Source: Coniferiporia sulphurascens | Lineage: Eukaryota > Basidiomycota > Agaricomycetes > Hymenochaetales > Hymenochaetaceae | NCBI GenBank assembly: GCA_002794785.1 | Contig: NBBA01000013.1 | Location: 1,054,001-1,118,000, forward strand | Direction: 5' to 3' | Length of the DNA: 64,000 nt | Shown: positions 22,963-34,613 of the stretch, piece after piece | How positions within the stretch are numbered: position 1 is the first letter of the stretch | How the letters are laid out: each line of letters starts with the position of its first letter | Program-made: the position numbers and the translations under genes | Notes under the pieces: generated by a model | Told to the model about the DNA's origin: nothing | What the model saw: only the letters and a program-made list of their open reading frames with translations | Database searches by the model: none

Positions 22963-25849
22963 TGGGATTCGTCCGGTCACTTGATGTGTCGGCAGTTCTT
23001 CCAGCCGCTTTTCTATATACGCTTGATCAAGCTCACAAGGTCTCCAGGCTTGGTTGTGCTGAGATTCTTGGTTTTGAGTGTTCGGGAGTTTTCGCCTCGG
23101 ACCTTTATGGGACTGGGGAGTTATCCTAGTGGCATGTTACAGCATCCGTTCCATTGGACACTTAGTATGCTCCACTGGCATGACCATTGGAATTTAGTGG
23201 GCATATCCGACGATAGGATTTTTGCAAAGAGCTAGTACCGGCAAGAAGTACCATGTAGCAAAAAGAGCGGCCTTTTCTCCCCAAACGGCGATGGAATAGC
23301 ACGAAAGCGGCGAGTGAAATAATTAAGCAAGATCGGAAAACGTAGTGGCCTCGCGAAAGTGCGAGACAGCGAGACACATGTGCGATTGCTTACATAATAC
23401 AGACATAGACTTCAGATTTCAAGTGTTCGCGAACTTCGATGAGTCATTCATGAAAAAAGGCACTTTATCAAGTTCATGGAAAGGGCTTTTGAGGAGGTGT
23501 TCCATTGTTTCATTGACCGCGAGCTTACTAATTGGACCTGCTTATTCCTTTGCAAGGTATGGCTTATCACCGCTTAGCACAGCCTAGTCGTCGTTGCACA
23601 GCCCATAGGCCCCGATGGGTCTTATTAGATGAGGTAGACAAGACTTCATTGCCCTTTACCAACCACCACAAGCTCCTCCTCCCCAAGTCTGTCTAAGAAG
23701 AGAGCGACCTGCAAGGACGCAAGATTTTTTATCTGGGTCCTGAATTACCCTGAGCCTGCTTAGATGCATAGGTGTTCTCCATGTCCATGTCCATTTCGAA
23801 TCCCTCTCTGACTTCGCTTTTGAGTTACGACACCAATCTCTGTGCAAAATATTGAATATGATCAGAGATGTGGCAAGACCTGTTGTGACGAGCTCATAAT
23901 CGAAATCGGATCTCCGATCTGCTCAATAGTAGCGGCAATAGTTTATGGATTAGTTCTTAAAGGACGGACCCACAGGCATCAGTAAGCAAGTTTCGAGTTC
24001 AGTAGGCTCTTAGCATACGTTAATGTGGCGGGCGACCAGCTTAATCTATTTCTGCAGACGCACGCTGCAGCGGCGCTCTCACCTGTCTACTACCACAGTG
24101 TCAATCTCGCCGAAGCAAGAACGACTAACTACACAAGACATATTCTCGAGTCCCGCCCTCTTTGTCGTAAGTAATAAATATCGGCAGTTTCCATGCTTCC
24201 TTAAAAGAATGTACGTTTATTGCAGACAAATAGGTCTAATCATGGCATGAAGATAGGAAGACGTACATATGGACTCTATTGCGGCAAGATATATGCAACG
24301 AAGTCGCTTCTAAGCCCGCTTCTCTCGAAGTTGGAGTTGGCTGCTCACCTGATAGGTGGCACATTGTGTATGTCTCCCGAAATCTGGAGCCAGCCACAAT
24401 GTGCCTCCTATCATGAGAGCTTGTAGTAAAGCTAGAGACTTTACCAGGTGGACCTAAGAAGGACTTTCTCACATGACCCTCGGGGTGTCTTTCGCATTCT
24501 AGATAGCATTTGCACTGATAACGACTCATAGGCTCTTTTTTACCCAACATTCGGCTGCACAGACCTACTAGTGTACTGGTTAGTGCTCTGCCTCTGGAAT
24601 ATATGGCGCGAATGCTGAAGGAGATTACAAGGACGAAAGCTAAAGTGCAAGAGAGCGTCGAAGAGGTTCATCCGCTTCCTTATCCGGGCGTACGGTCGGA
24701 TTGCAAAGGATACCAGCTATGGTTTAGTTGTAGACCACGTAATGTGTGCGTAGAGTGGGTGTCTTGTCCTTTTCGTCCTATATTTTTGTCTGAACCATGC
24801 ATGAGTAATAAGATATTTTAAAGTTTATATCTCTTAGCGGGACATCACCACCTGTCGAATGAAGTCCGTCAAGTATTTGGATGCGCATTGGCTTCAAATA
24901 ATACCATCGTCCTCCTAATCGGATGGCCGCGTGATCTTGTGGAAAATCATGGCATTTGGTCTTTCTGCCGAGATCAAGGCAAGAAAGCTGCAGTGATACA
25001 TTTTCATGATCTACTAATTGCGTTTTAGTGCTAAATTAGGATTCGATGCTTTCTTACGACCCTGAGGCTTTGAACGCGCTCAAAGCCCCAGTTGCCCGCC
25101 GTCTACCTGATAATGCACCGTGTTGATCGTAGCGTTTATTCGCCCTTCCATGCAAGCCAAGCTTCTCTGTCGCGTCCGGTCATATTCGCATTTGTGTTTC
25201 ATTATGCACAACAGGTGAAACAGCTTCTCGCGTAACACTATCGCCGTACCTTTGCTAAAAAGTTGTTGTCAGAAAAGGCAATTGGAGGAACCAGGCACTT
25301 CTGTAGTGTGTACCCCCGACGAGATAGCATTTCGTGAGTGTTTCTTTTCCCGAGAGTGTCCTTCTTACATTAACACGCCCCTGTCTCTTTTAAGATGCTT
25401 TGGGAATATGTTTGTAATTTACACAGGCAGCGCTGTACAACAGTGGTAATGAGTAATCTAGCCAGTTTATATCCGTGTGTTTATTTGACGAAACCGTGTT
25501 TAATCGACGTCTTAAGTTTACGTAACAAAATCATGCGGATTTAATGCAGGTACCGACCAAAAAGAGGGAATATGTCTTTTCAATTAGGGAACTTGAAATT
25601 GTATGGACGCCTTTTTTTGGTCATGACACTCGCTCATCTATTTCCGGGACGGATCTGGTTCCGGCCAAAGATATATGGCGCCGCGCGCATTATATATTAC
25701 ATAGGGCGCCGCGGTACTTGATAGAGTAATAATTAGGCGGACATCACGGAGACATAGTCATGCCAATCGGGCCGCAATAAGTCAAATTGTCTAAGGTAAA
25801 ATTATGACGACACAATTCTAGTATTATAACTTATAGGAGGCGAGCACCT
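22963..25849. other. Gene-poor stretch, probably decayed DNA
   Basis: Nearly 2.9 kb with no ORF that shows a domain, steady codon usage or plausible exon chain. Around 23990-24130 there is weak likeness to the leader repeats upstream of the PARP genes (gttcgagttc..., gcggcgctctcacctg), suggesting a relic duplication without a body. I saw no terminal repeats or transposase motif. Confidence 0.5.
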
Positions 25850-27103
25850 TCATCCCGAGAGGTTTCGCTTATGGACATAGGTAAATGTGAAGACAATCAG
25901 CGCGCTAGAGAAAAAGAAAATCGGCCCAGGCTTAAGTGCTGTTGAAGTGAAATACGAACTGTTCGTAACAGGGCCGTCGGGTGCAAGATTCCTACGGATC
26001 TGCGCGATGTCCGCGTCGGTTAATGAAGTTGACTGCTTGAGGTATTCTTCGGCGCTACCGTACTTCGCACGGACCATTGCAAGCGTCGCGTACATCGTCT
26101 CTTTCCTGTCCGTTGGCAAACAAAAAAAAAGTATTTTCGTAAAGAAAGGGCTCATTGCCAGATGGGAGGTTGAAAGGGACGCACTTCGCGCTACCCATAT
26201 TCTGGAAACCCGCCCGGTTATCACGATAAAGTGCATCTTTTTGAAATCGTGCACGAGAAAGGGGAGAGCGGGTTGGAGCCCGATCGTCGTAAGATGGTAA
26301 TCCTGCACGATGGCATCATCCGAGGCGCCTAGGAGCTGTGTGATACGCGTCAGCATCGGCTAATTAGCGGGCGTTTCTGTGACGGGAACATACGAGTTGC
26401 ACAATAGCCGCGAAAATGCCTGTCCTGTCCTTGCCGGCTGTTGATAAGCGTTAGAGCGAACGAATGGCGAGGACGGACTCTACGCACCGGTGCAGTGTAC
26501 CAGACACGCTTCCCCGGGCCTATCACGTATGTGTTTGAAGATGGCTTCATAGGCGGGTGCGCCGTTCTCCAGAATGCTTGAATATAATGCGGCGAAGGCC
26601 TGGAACAAAGAAGGATAAAAGATTAATCTTGTTTCGTAAGCTACAGACTATTACACAAATAACTTACATTCTTCTCGTCCGTTTCAAACCTCGCCACCCT
26701 AAGGGCGTTAATACAATAAGAAAAAATTCATTTCCGAAACTTTAGATTAAGTTAAGACGTACTTCGTAGCGAGGACCATTGGATCGAACTCGTCTTTGTC
26801 GGATACTGGGACATGCACAAGGCGCACGCCGTCAATCTTAGGCGTTGCTGACTGATGTTTCTTCACCTCGCTCGCGGAGCGCAGGTCAAAGACGGTCTTG
26901 ATACCAAGTCTCTTCAACTCTTCCGACCCGCTCTGGGAGAGCCGCGTGAGCTCGCCGGAGCGGAACAAGATCCCGGGCTTCACGGCGCCAGAGCTTGCGC
27001 CCAGGTCGCGGAAATTGATGACTCCATCGACGACGTGAAAGGGCGGCGAAGAGAGCGTGCGCTGCACGAGGCTGGCGTCGAGCTGTTCTGGGCCCAACGT
27101 CAT
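25850..27103 (-). pseudogene. Tyrosine-phosphatase-like (Y_phosphatase3/LipA type) gene with a one-base frame break
   Basis: Minus strand, ATG 27103. Exons 27103-26763, 26698-26668, 26599-26488, 26437-26394, 26335 onward. Exon 1 has INFRDLGASSG and GILFRSGELTRL, the family signature, and KTVFDLRSASEV. The P-loop HCTAGKDRTG (Cys-x5-Arg) forms across the 26488/26437 junction, so the active site is intact. Such proteins act on phosphotyrosine or phosphoinositides. In the last exon, after ALPFLV, the frame expected for the family (FQKDALYRDNRAGF, then MGSAK) lies one base off at about 26248. A later intron and KETMYATLAMVRAKYGSAEEYL restore the family sequence to the stop at 25850. Either one base was lost, making a pseudogene or a truncated protein, or this is a sequence error. 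The tail carries a hydrophobic segment (IFFFSSALIVFTF). Confidence 0.72.
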
Positions 27104-27570
27104 GTTCGAGGACAGAGAGGACGAAAGTAAGACAGCAAGATGGGGGCTCAAGGTGGCCGCAGTAGGATCAATCTTTCACGAGTACTTGTAGGTAAAAATG
27201 GACCAATCGCAGATTTGCTAATTGTAGTTTCAGGTTAGATCTCTGCATTCCTGGATCGACCCCAAGCGTTCGAGAAAGTGAGTCAGAAGAGCGAGCGCAT
27301 TTGTGCGTTCCATAAAGCGAACGTGCGCCTTCCTATTCTCAGCGTAGCCGAGTTTGAGTAATAAGTAATCAAATAGGTCGAGAATCAAGAATGATTATTT
27401 ATTAGAGTTCATAGCTTCAGAGTTTGATACCATACGCCCCTCTTTTCAGGCGGAGCTTGGCTGAGCTCGGGAAAAGCCGGCTGGGAATCGGAAAGCTGTG
27501 GTTGTGTTTGGTGCCACCGCAAGTCTCCTTCGTCCTCATCGTCCCCGCCCCGAGCTCGTCATCCATCACG
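27104..27570. promoter_or_regulatory. Divergent promoter between the phosphatase-like gene and the FHA gene
   Basis: Both genes start here. The stretch 27360-27420 is AT-rich (aatgattatttattagag). An upstream in-frame reading of the FHA gene runs back to 27424 but lacks FHA-family sequence. Confidence 0.45.
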
Positions 27571-29928
27571 ATGCCGGCGCCGACAGCTTCGTTCCCGCCA
27601 AACCACACGCCGCCGTTCCCTGCTCTGTACCTCTACCCGCTCAACGACTCCTTCGTCCCCAAGCACATCAGTCTCGTCGGCAACCAGCGCGTGAAGATTG
27701 GTCGCCAAACTAACACAAAGACCGTCCCCGGAGAGCGCAACGGCTACTTTGACTCGAAAGTCCTCAGTCGTCAGCATGCAGAGGTATGGGAAGAGAATTC
27801 CAAGATTTTTATCAAGGACGTCAAGAGCTCGAACGGTACTTTTATAAACGGGGACCGCCTCTCCGCTGAAGGCGTCGAGTCAGACCAATTCGAGCTCAAA
27901 ACGGATGATATAGTCGTATGTATACTAATTTTCACACCTTTCAACATCTACTCAACGACGCAACAGGAGTTTGGTATCGATATTGTCGGTGAGGACAATA
28001 GGACCATTATCCACCACAAAGTCGCCGCGCGTGTGACATGCATCTTCAATGTCGAAGATGCTCTCGCTGCACAGCGCGAGGCCTACAATTTCCAGCAGCA
28101 GAACCAGCAGGGCGGTGCGGGACCTGCGGGCACTCTTAACGCTGCCGCGCACAAGCGTCCCATGTTGCAGCCGCAAACGAACGGTGTCGGTATTATGGGC
28201 GGCATGGGCGGCGGTGCACGCCAGCCGGGCAGAAACGGACTCTCGTTCGAACACATTTTGCAAAGATTGTCGGGCGAGCTTCAAAAAAGTCGCGAGACTG
28301 GTGCCGAGCTCAACGCTGTCTCAGGTGCTATGAACGATATCGAAAGCGTTATGGTCGGTGGCCAGCCGCCAAGTTTGCCATCTTACCCCCACAGCCTACC
28401 TCCCGTCCGACCTCCTCAACAACAGCAGCAACCCCAGCAGCAGCAGCAAGACTCCGAATCATCCTCGGCAGCTCTCCAGGCACTGCAGCACCAACTTGCC
28501 GAGACGCAGGCGTCATTGTCCTCTCACGTCGAAAAAATTCGCACGCTCGATACCTTGCTTAGTGACCACGAGAACATCAAGCGGGATGTGAGCGCGCTTC
28601 GGGATCTCATAGAGGAGCAGCGTGATCGACAGCGAATGTCCTCACAGCCTCGCGAGGAGGAGGAGGAAGAGGAAGACGACGATGACAGACGGAGTGTACA
28701 TACAATCGTCCCCCATGAGCTCGAGTCGGTACCAGAGGAGGATGAGTCAGATTTGGAAGAGAGTGAGGAGGAGCGTAGCGCAAGGCGAGAGGAGCTCGGT
28801 CGTCCACGGACGCCGGAACCCTCATCCCTCGGTATGCATGAGGAAGAGTACGAACAAGAACACAGAAGGGCTGCGCCCTCGCAACCACCAGGCATTCCGG
28901 ATGAAATGACTCGCCGTCTCTCCTTCCTGTCGGACCAGCTCGAGTCTGCTCTCGAGCTCTCGCGGAACCTTCAAGCTCAGCATGCTGCTGCGCAGCAAAC
29001 CATTGAAGCACTGGAAAGTAAAGTCAATGCTCTTGAGGGTCTCGTAAAGGCCACGCAGACGTCACAGGTGGTCGCTGGTGCCAAGTACGCGGAAGAGGCC
29101 GTAGTGCGCGAAAAAGAGCGACAGGAATCTATGGTATCGATGATTGCAGAGTTCAAGAAGACTATCGAGGATCGCTGGGATAGCGTTAAAAGTGATTGGG
29201 AGGCAGAGCGCGAGCGGATGGAGAAGGCACGTGGGGAATCGGAGAGTCGTGTAAAGAGTATTGAAGATGGTGTCTTAATTGCCTCGGGCAAGTTTGAGAC
29301 TGGGCTCGAAAGCCTGGCATTGCAGCTTGAAGGCATGAGAGCCAACGGTCACATTACATCGAGTACATCCACTGGCGAACCGTTCATGCCCCCTTCACCG
29401 CAAAGTCTCTCCGATGCTGATTCGGATATAGACCAACCGCTGAAGGGCGGCATAAAAGGTCGCAAGCGCTCGCGTTCCCCAGGCTCTCGCACACACCGTG
29501 GGCGTCTGGTAAAGACATCATCGCGTTCGCGCAGTCCAGCATCGACGAGCGCCACACTTGTGGACGGCATGAGCGCCCCGGGTACAGAGTCGTCCGTTGC
29601 AAGCTTACGCTCACGCCGCTCATCGACAGACTCTCCAAGCACTGATCTGGGAAGCATGACCGCAGTGGTAGGTGACCTAGGTGACTTAGCCAAGTTCCAG
29701 CGCTTCCCATCGACTGCGGAGTCGTCGGTCCATGTTAACGAATCAAGCAGCACTTCTGCGAAGGGCGCGCAGCAGCAGGTGCGCCTATCCCAGGCTTAAG
29801 AATCCTATGTCAAATGCTAACTGATGGAATTTTCCTTAAAGACACATGTGGGCAATGTGCAATTCGTTTTTGGTGTTTTCGTGCTAGGCTTCGCAACCGC
29901 CGCGGTGTTATGGCGAGTGAAGGATTAG
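27571..29928 (+). CDS. FHA-domain, coiled-coil, tail-anchored protein (SLMAP/Far10/PRO45-like STRIPAK subunit)
   Basis: Exons 27571-27915, 27967-29778 and 29842-29928, 747 residues. The FHA domain (residues about 10-130) shows KIGRQTNTKT, SRQHAEVW and SSNGTFING, the phosphothreonine-binding loops. A poly-Q patch, a long coiled coil, an acidic block (EEEEEEDDDD) and an RS-type stretch (KRSRSPGSRTHRGR) follow. The last exon was found by splice signals: donor after 29778 (CAG|GTGCGC), acceptor TTAAAG at 29841. It adds VQFVFGVFVLGFATAAVLW and a short charged end, a classic C-terminal membrane anchor. FHA plus coil plus tail anchor is the layout of SLMAP, yeast Far9/Far10 and Sordaria PRO45, which place the STRIPAK phosphatase-kinase complex on ER and nuclear envelope. 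Without the last exon the protein would end at 29799 and lack the anchor. Intron 1 is 51 nt and free of stops. Confidence 0.83.
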
Positions 29929-32822
29929 AACCTGCGTAGCCTCCAATTAAAGGAAAAGAACGAAAAAAAGATTCTGTAAGATGAATTGGACAGATTGCTT
30001 GATCTGCAAACCCTCAACCCTCTATTCTCTACGAAATGCTACACCGATTACCTTACGATAATACCAGTGACACGCCGCTCTTTTTCTTTCTAGCCGTCTC
30101 AATTAGCGCCGCCGCCACCCTTACTATCTGCGTCTTCCTACCTGGGTTGCGCTACACGCTCGTTCTCTGTTATCTTTCGATACCAACACATGCATCTCTG
30201 GGTCAACAATCGCTTTCCCCACATATAAAGTATTGGCCGGATAAATATTTTCCTGCTTTTCGTCTCTCGCCGACTTTTTCTCATCTGTTTTTCTTCTCAT
30301 CGCTTGCCCCTAGTTTCTGTCGCGCTTTATTCTCCCTGCTGTGTTTATGTTCCCTTCTTACAATGTATAGTATCCGTATGTGTGGTTTACACCCGTCTCG
30401 CCCTTTGCCCGCACTCACGACCTCCTGCGACGATGAATATATGGTATCTATTTTTCCACATCTCGACTAGTGAGGTTCTGAGTACTACATGGACCGAACG
30501 TCTATGAATGGTGCGTTTTTTGGGGGGCCCAAGACGGCTCTCAGGAACTTTTCTGTAAAGGGGCAATCCAACGCTGCCACGTTTACTTACTCTAAACGCG
30601 CACTTCTCTTTCCCAGCATCAAGGACGATCATACGGATATCGTGCGCTATTCGGACTGCGGCTTTACCTGCTCAATTGGAAATCGATTTGTGTAGGCCGG
30701 GGAAGCCAATCGCCGCGGTCACGGTGCACTTGAACTTTGAATATTGTCCCTCTTTAACTTGTCCGTGACTGGTTAGCGGGACGGCGTAATGTCCGCCTTA
30801 CTACTGACGTTCCTCGACCCCGAAGTGGATGATCTATTCAGTAACTGGAGCGCAAAACGGGACGAGGCCTATATGCACTTCTTCCACTGACGTCAAGTCC
30901 CCTTGCGGAAGTGGTTGAGGTGTATGGAAAGTAGGGCCGATGGGGAGAGCCTTCCGAGTATGGGCCGAGAAGTACAATTGATCATGATGGTTTGCCAAGT
31001 TCCAACCGAACTTGAAGTGCCTATCGAAGGAGCCCTCGAACGTTGTTTTCTTGGTTGGGACTCGGAGGTGGGATCGATCTTGGTCTTAGGCTCCCTCCCT
31101 GCTCCGATCTCTGATAGGTTTAGCAGGTAGATGTGTCGTCATCTGCGTCTCCGTCACGGTAGTGGCGGAGATTTGGGAATTGGGTTTTTTTTTAAACTGA
31201 GTGGAGGAATGGTTAAACTTGAAGTCGGTACCTTGTTTTGGTTTATCTTGCTGAACATACACGTACCTAATCGGAATACTAAATTTCAGGCTATTATAGT
31301 ATTGGTTACCAGGTCGAGTCTGGCCGCGAGTTACTTTAACGACCTCGCCAAACACAAAACTCAATTCTTACCGTTCCTCCGAGTCGTATCATGTGCCATG
31401 TGGTTCTGTTGCCTGGGCCGTGGCTGAAAGTCATGCTCAAGCCAGATTCAGGGCCGGCTCCTATGAGTAACATGTGTTGTCCGTCCATGTTCGGTGTGTT
31501 CAAGGTTGCACTATAAGACTGCCAGTAGCACTCGCTCGGAGACCTGCCCTTCGCCCACCACCACTCGTTGCCAGTGATTCTCGCCGTGTCCGAGCTGCTT
31601 CATCTGCCTGATTCAAAAGGGCGTCCTTTAATCTGTTTAGCTGCCACAACCGAGCCACCCAGGGCAATCCCCGAGTACACGACTCGGATAGTTGCAGCTG
31701 AATTGAACATATCAACTTAAAAAGGGTCTTCGTTTTCAGCGTAGCTGTTTCGCTTGCAATGCAATGCTGAGGATACCCGAGTCTGCCATCTATTGCTGTC
31801 CTCACTGCTGTCCTCTGGTTGTCGCGTTTTCCTCGCAACTGAGCTATCGGCGCTTGACCGAGTCGGAGTCGGAGCCCATTCGGTAGTGAGCCCCGCCTGT
31901 TTCTTCCTCTTCCTGTGCCTTTGCGGCGTGCGCGTGCGCAACATCTTGAATCACCCCTGACCATCACCATCATGATGGTTTCTTTCTTGGGTCCACACAC
32001 GGCTGGATTGCTTCTACCCAAAGGGGGGAAAAGCCTCCCGGGTACACTGGCAAGTTGCCCGTCTGTACCCTCTTATGCTGAGGTCTTTTGTCCTTGCGCT
32101 AACGCTAACACCGCCATGACGAATAACGCAGTCTGTAATACGACGTCCGCAGCTCTTTCTTGCTGTTGAATAAACACACTGGCACGCGCTCGCTGGGCGA
32201 CTCGCAAATGAACGGCTTTATGAATGAAAAAAAATGAAGCGATTCTCAATACCAGGCGCGCTTTTGCTGTCTTTTTTTCATGTCGTTGCGCTGCAGGTTG
32301 CTTGGGTGGAAAGAACCATGACGCCTCAAAGCTACAGAATTACAGTAGGAATCGTTCGCATGTTAGTGGTCGGGGATATCCGGCAACTTGGAGGGCGAGC
32401 AAGGGTGCCCAACTGCGTGTCTGCCTATGCCAATACATTCTTCCAATGTATGTACGTGTATTGCTATGCGGACCCGGACGAGGTTGACTACTGGTGCTTT
32501 TTTTGCGAACGAATACTCGACTCAGCTATAGGCTGATCTAACGCCGAGTTTCTCGTAACAGAAGCTCACCTCGTCCAACAAAAGCTTCAAGGGTATGTCA
32601 TACACACGGAGACCTATGAATGCTTTATAAGAATGATTGTCTCTTTTTGCTCACGAGTATAACTGGGCCAGAGTTGTAATACAAGCACACACATGTTCAT
32701 GTATAAATACGCATCATGAGTGATTATATTATGACAGACAAAACAGAAATTCAGTGCTCCGCGAACTTATGAAGGAAAATCAAACAAAATAAATATTGTG
32801 CACCGAAGTGCATTCCACTCTG
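29929..32822. other. Long intergenic region without a supported gene
   Basis: About 2.9 kb. The first 550 bases are pyrimidine-rich and may include the 3' UTR of the FHA gene. Some long frames (for example 31500-32021 minus) lack domain motifs and hydrophobic/charged patterning. No terminal repeats or RNA genes recognised until the U6 gene. Confidence 0.5.
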
Positions 32823-32850
32823 AAAAGCGTGTCATCCTTGTGCAGGGGCC

Positions 32851-32881
<31 letters not shown>

Positions 32882-32905
32882 TTCGTATGTCACCCCGAAG
32901 GGGAC
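32823..32905 (-). ncRNA. U6 spliceosomal snRNA
   Basis: The minus strand reads the invariant U6 core: GAACGATACAGAGAAGATTAG followed by CATGGCCCCTGCACAAGGATGACACGC. It includes the ACAGAGA box that pairs with the 5' splice site and the AGC triad of the catalytic core. The 5' end is a tight hairpin CCCCTTCGGGG, as in other fungal U6 genes. A TTTT run directly after GACACGC fits a Pol III terminator. An AT-rich element (TAAATAATCC) lies about 25 bases upstream of the start as a likely TATA box. No intron is seen inside. The 3' end is approximate by a few bases. Confidence 0.93.
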
Positions 32906-33342
32906 ACTATCCATTGTGTGGATTATTTACCCAATGCGGCAGTTACGAGTTTTGGTCAGTGGGCGGGTGGGCTCAAGTATATACGGCTTTATACACATAT
33001 CTTCAAACTCCTACAAGGTAGCTTCAGATTCATTGCTCGCCGCTGGAACACACATCAGGCATATAGAGCTTAATCAATCAATAATGCACAAAATATACAC
33101 TTGCACACAAGGAGGGAGTCGGATGTCTTCAACTTCAGCTTCAGCTTCGTAACAGACCATACTTGGGCCCGGTTCACCCGGGTCAAGTGGCAAGATGGTA
33201 TACAACTACTGAATGCCGGAGAGGTTGCGTGTTGCATATCATGGGCGAGGCGCGCATAGATACATAGACCAATGGATTTTGGGGTAGCATGCAGGTAATG
33301 AAAGAAAGCGAAGAATAGACAGCCCAACAAACAACAGAACGA
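32906..33342. promoter_or_regulatory. Spacer holding the U6 promoter and RPL26 3' flank
   Basis: The gattattta element at about 32925-32935, plus strand, matches the expected place of a U6 TATA box. The remainder contains no gene I can support. Confidence 0.45.
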
Positions 33343-34078
33343 TTACTGGGGAAGACTCGTCAGCACTCATCCACACACAAGTAAATGCCCGGCTATAACT
33401 CACATCGACCTCGATGTCATCGCCCTTGCGCGTAGTCGGGTTCTTCTTGCGGTCCTTCCTGTCGAGAATCGCGCGTCGGTCCTTGTCGAGCTTGATCGTG
33501 GTAATGACGACGTTGCTTGGGTGCACGCCAATGGGTGCGGATGCACCGTTCGACTTGTCACGCTGCACACGGTCGACGTGGATCACCCACTTCTTGCGGT
33601 ACACCTGCGTGACCTTGCCCTCCCGCCCCTTGTACTTTCCACGCACGATGCGGACCTCGTCGTCTTTACGGATCGGAAGCGAGCGGGTCTAGAAATCAGA
33701 ACAGAAGATAAAAAGTGCATGAGCTGAGGTATACTGCAAGCCAAGCAGGCGGAGAAGGCGCACGTTGTATTTTGCGCGGAGGTCCTTAGCAAGAGCAGAC
33801 GACATGATCTTGCGGCGGACTGAGGAGGGCGCGCTAAAGTGGAGCTTGCGCGACTTGCGGCGCGACGACGAGTAGTCTGTATGCATTGACAGTGAAAGAA
33901 AACAAGAGCGTCAGCACAACCGTGTCCCATCCGGATTTTGGGTCCACAGCCAGAGGTCCATCCTGTCCATCCATCGTCCATCCACCTCCTTCCGACAGAC
34001 TTTCTAGGTCATCCTGCACACCGAGGGCCCTCAATACGCATACAGACAGCAGGACGACGTACCGGTGGTGGTCTTCAT
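33343..34078 (-). CDS. rpl26: 60S ribosomal protein L26 (uL24)
   Basis: Exons 34078-34063, 33876-33764, 33688-33404 and 33345-33343; the last exon is only the TAA stop. Total 138 residues, normal for uL24. The 16-base first exon codes MKTTT and joins to [19 protein letters not shown], the family N-terminus. The KOW region reads [20 protein letters not shown], then [20 protein letters not shown] and [19 protein letters not shown]26 binds 25S rRNA near the exit tunnel. A tiny coding first exon followed by a longer intron is common in ribosomal protein genes. A longer ORF that reads past 33404 is intron. Confidence 0.95.
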
Positions 34079-34613
34079 CGTGTCTTGAGGGTCGGGCGTC
34101 GGTTGGCGGTGAGCTCGCTGTCTATTCTTCGATGCGGACTGGCCCTGGTGGCGCAAATACGGATAAATAGCCTTACTTTCGATTCGCGGCTCTGCCAGCT
34201 AATTATTATGTAAAAAGTCCCCCGCACAACCAATCCACACATTTATTTGTAGTCAGATGACTACAAGAAATAATCATATTAGCTTATAGATCTTATTTTT
34301 TTAGTTAGTAGCAATTAAACGACTGCGATTCCATGTTACTCTGAGTATGCCGAAGTCCCTTCAACATAATGTAATGTGTCTTGGGCAAGACTAGGAGGCT
34401 CTGGTTATGTACGTACCCCCGGCTATCATAATTCTTTCATCGTCCCTCAGTATTGATAGTATATCTCTCAATGCCCACACAGTATAACGAACGTGGTTGG
34501 TTTGAACTTTGAAGCACGAAACGGCACCATCGAATTTGCCCATAAGATTCTGATGACATAATGCACCCGTAACGAATTGCCGATTTTGGCCACAGCGTCA
34601 CCTCATCCCGACC
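34079..34613. promoter_or_regulatory. Divergent promoter between RPL26 and the FRG1-like gene
   Basis: Both genes start here. The middle (34200-34320) is very AT-rich, with ttatttttttagttag and related runs. No gene seen. Confidence 0.5.

Noticed and set aside
24565..24600. tRNA-like string (tactggttagtgctctgcc)
   Set aside because: It resembles a tRNA D-arm and anticodon region, but no matching acceptor stem or T-arm is found nearby.
28524..29753. Minus-strand ORFs across the FHA gene
   Set aside because: Serine-rich reverse shadows of the acidic and coiled-coil coding sequence.
31500..32021. 173-residue minus-strand ORF
   Set aside because: No domain, no fitting exon neighbours and random-looking composition.
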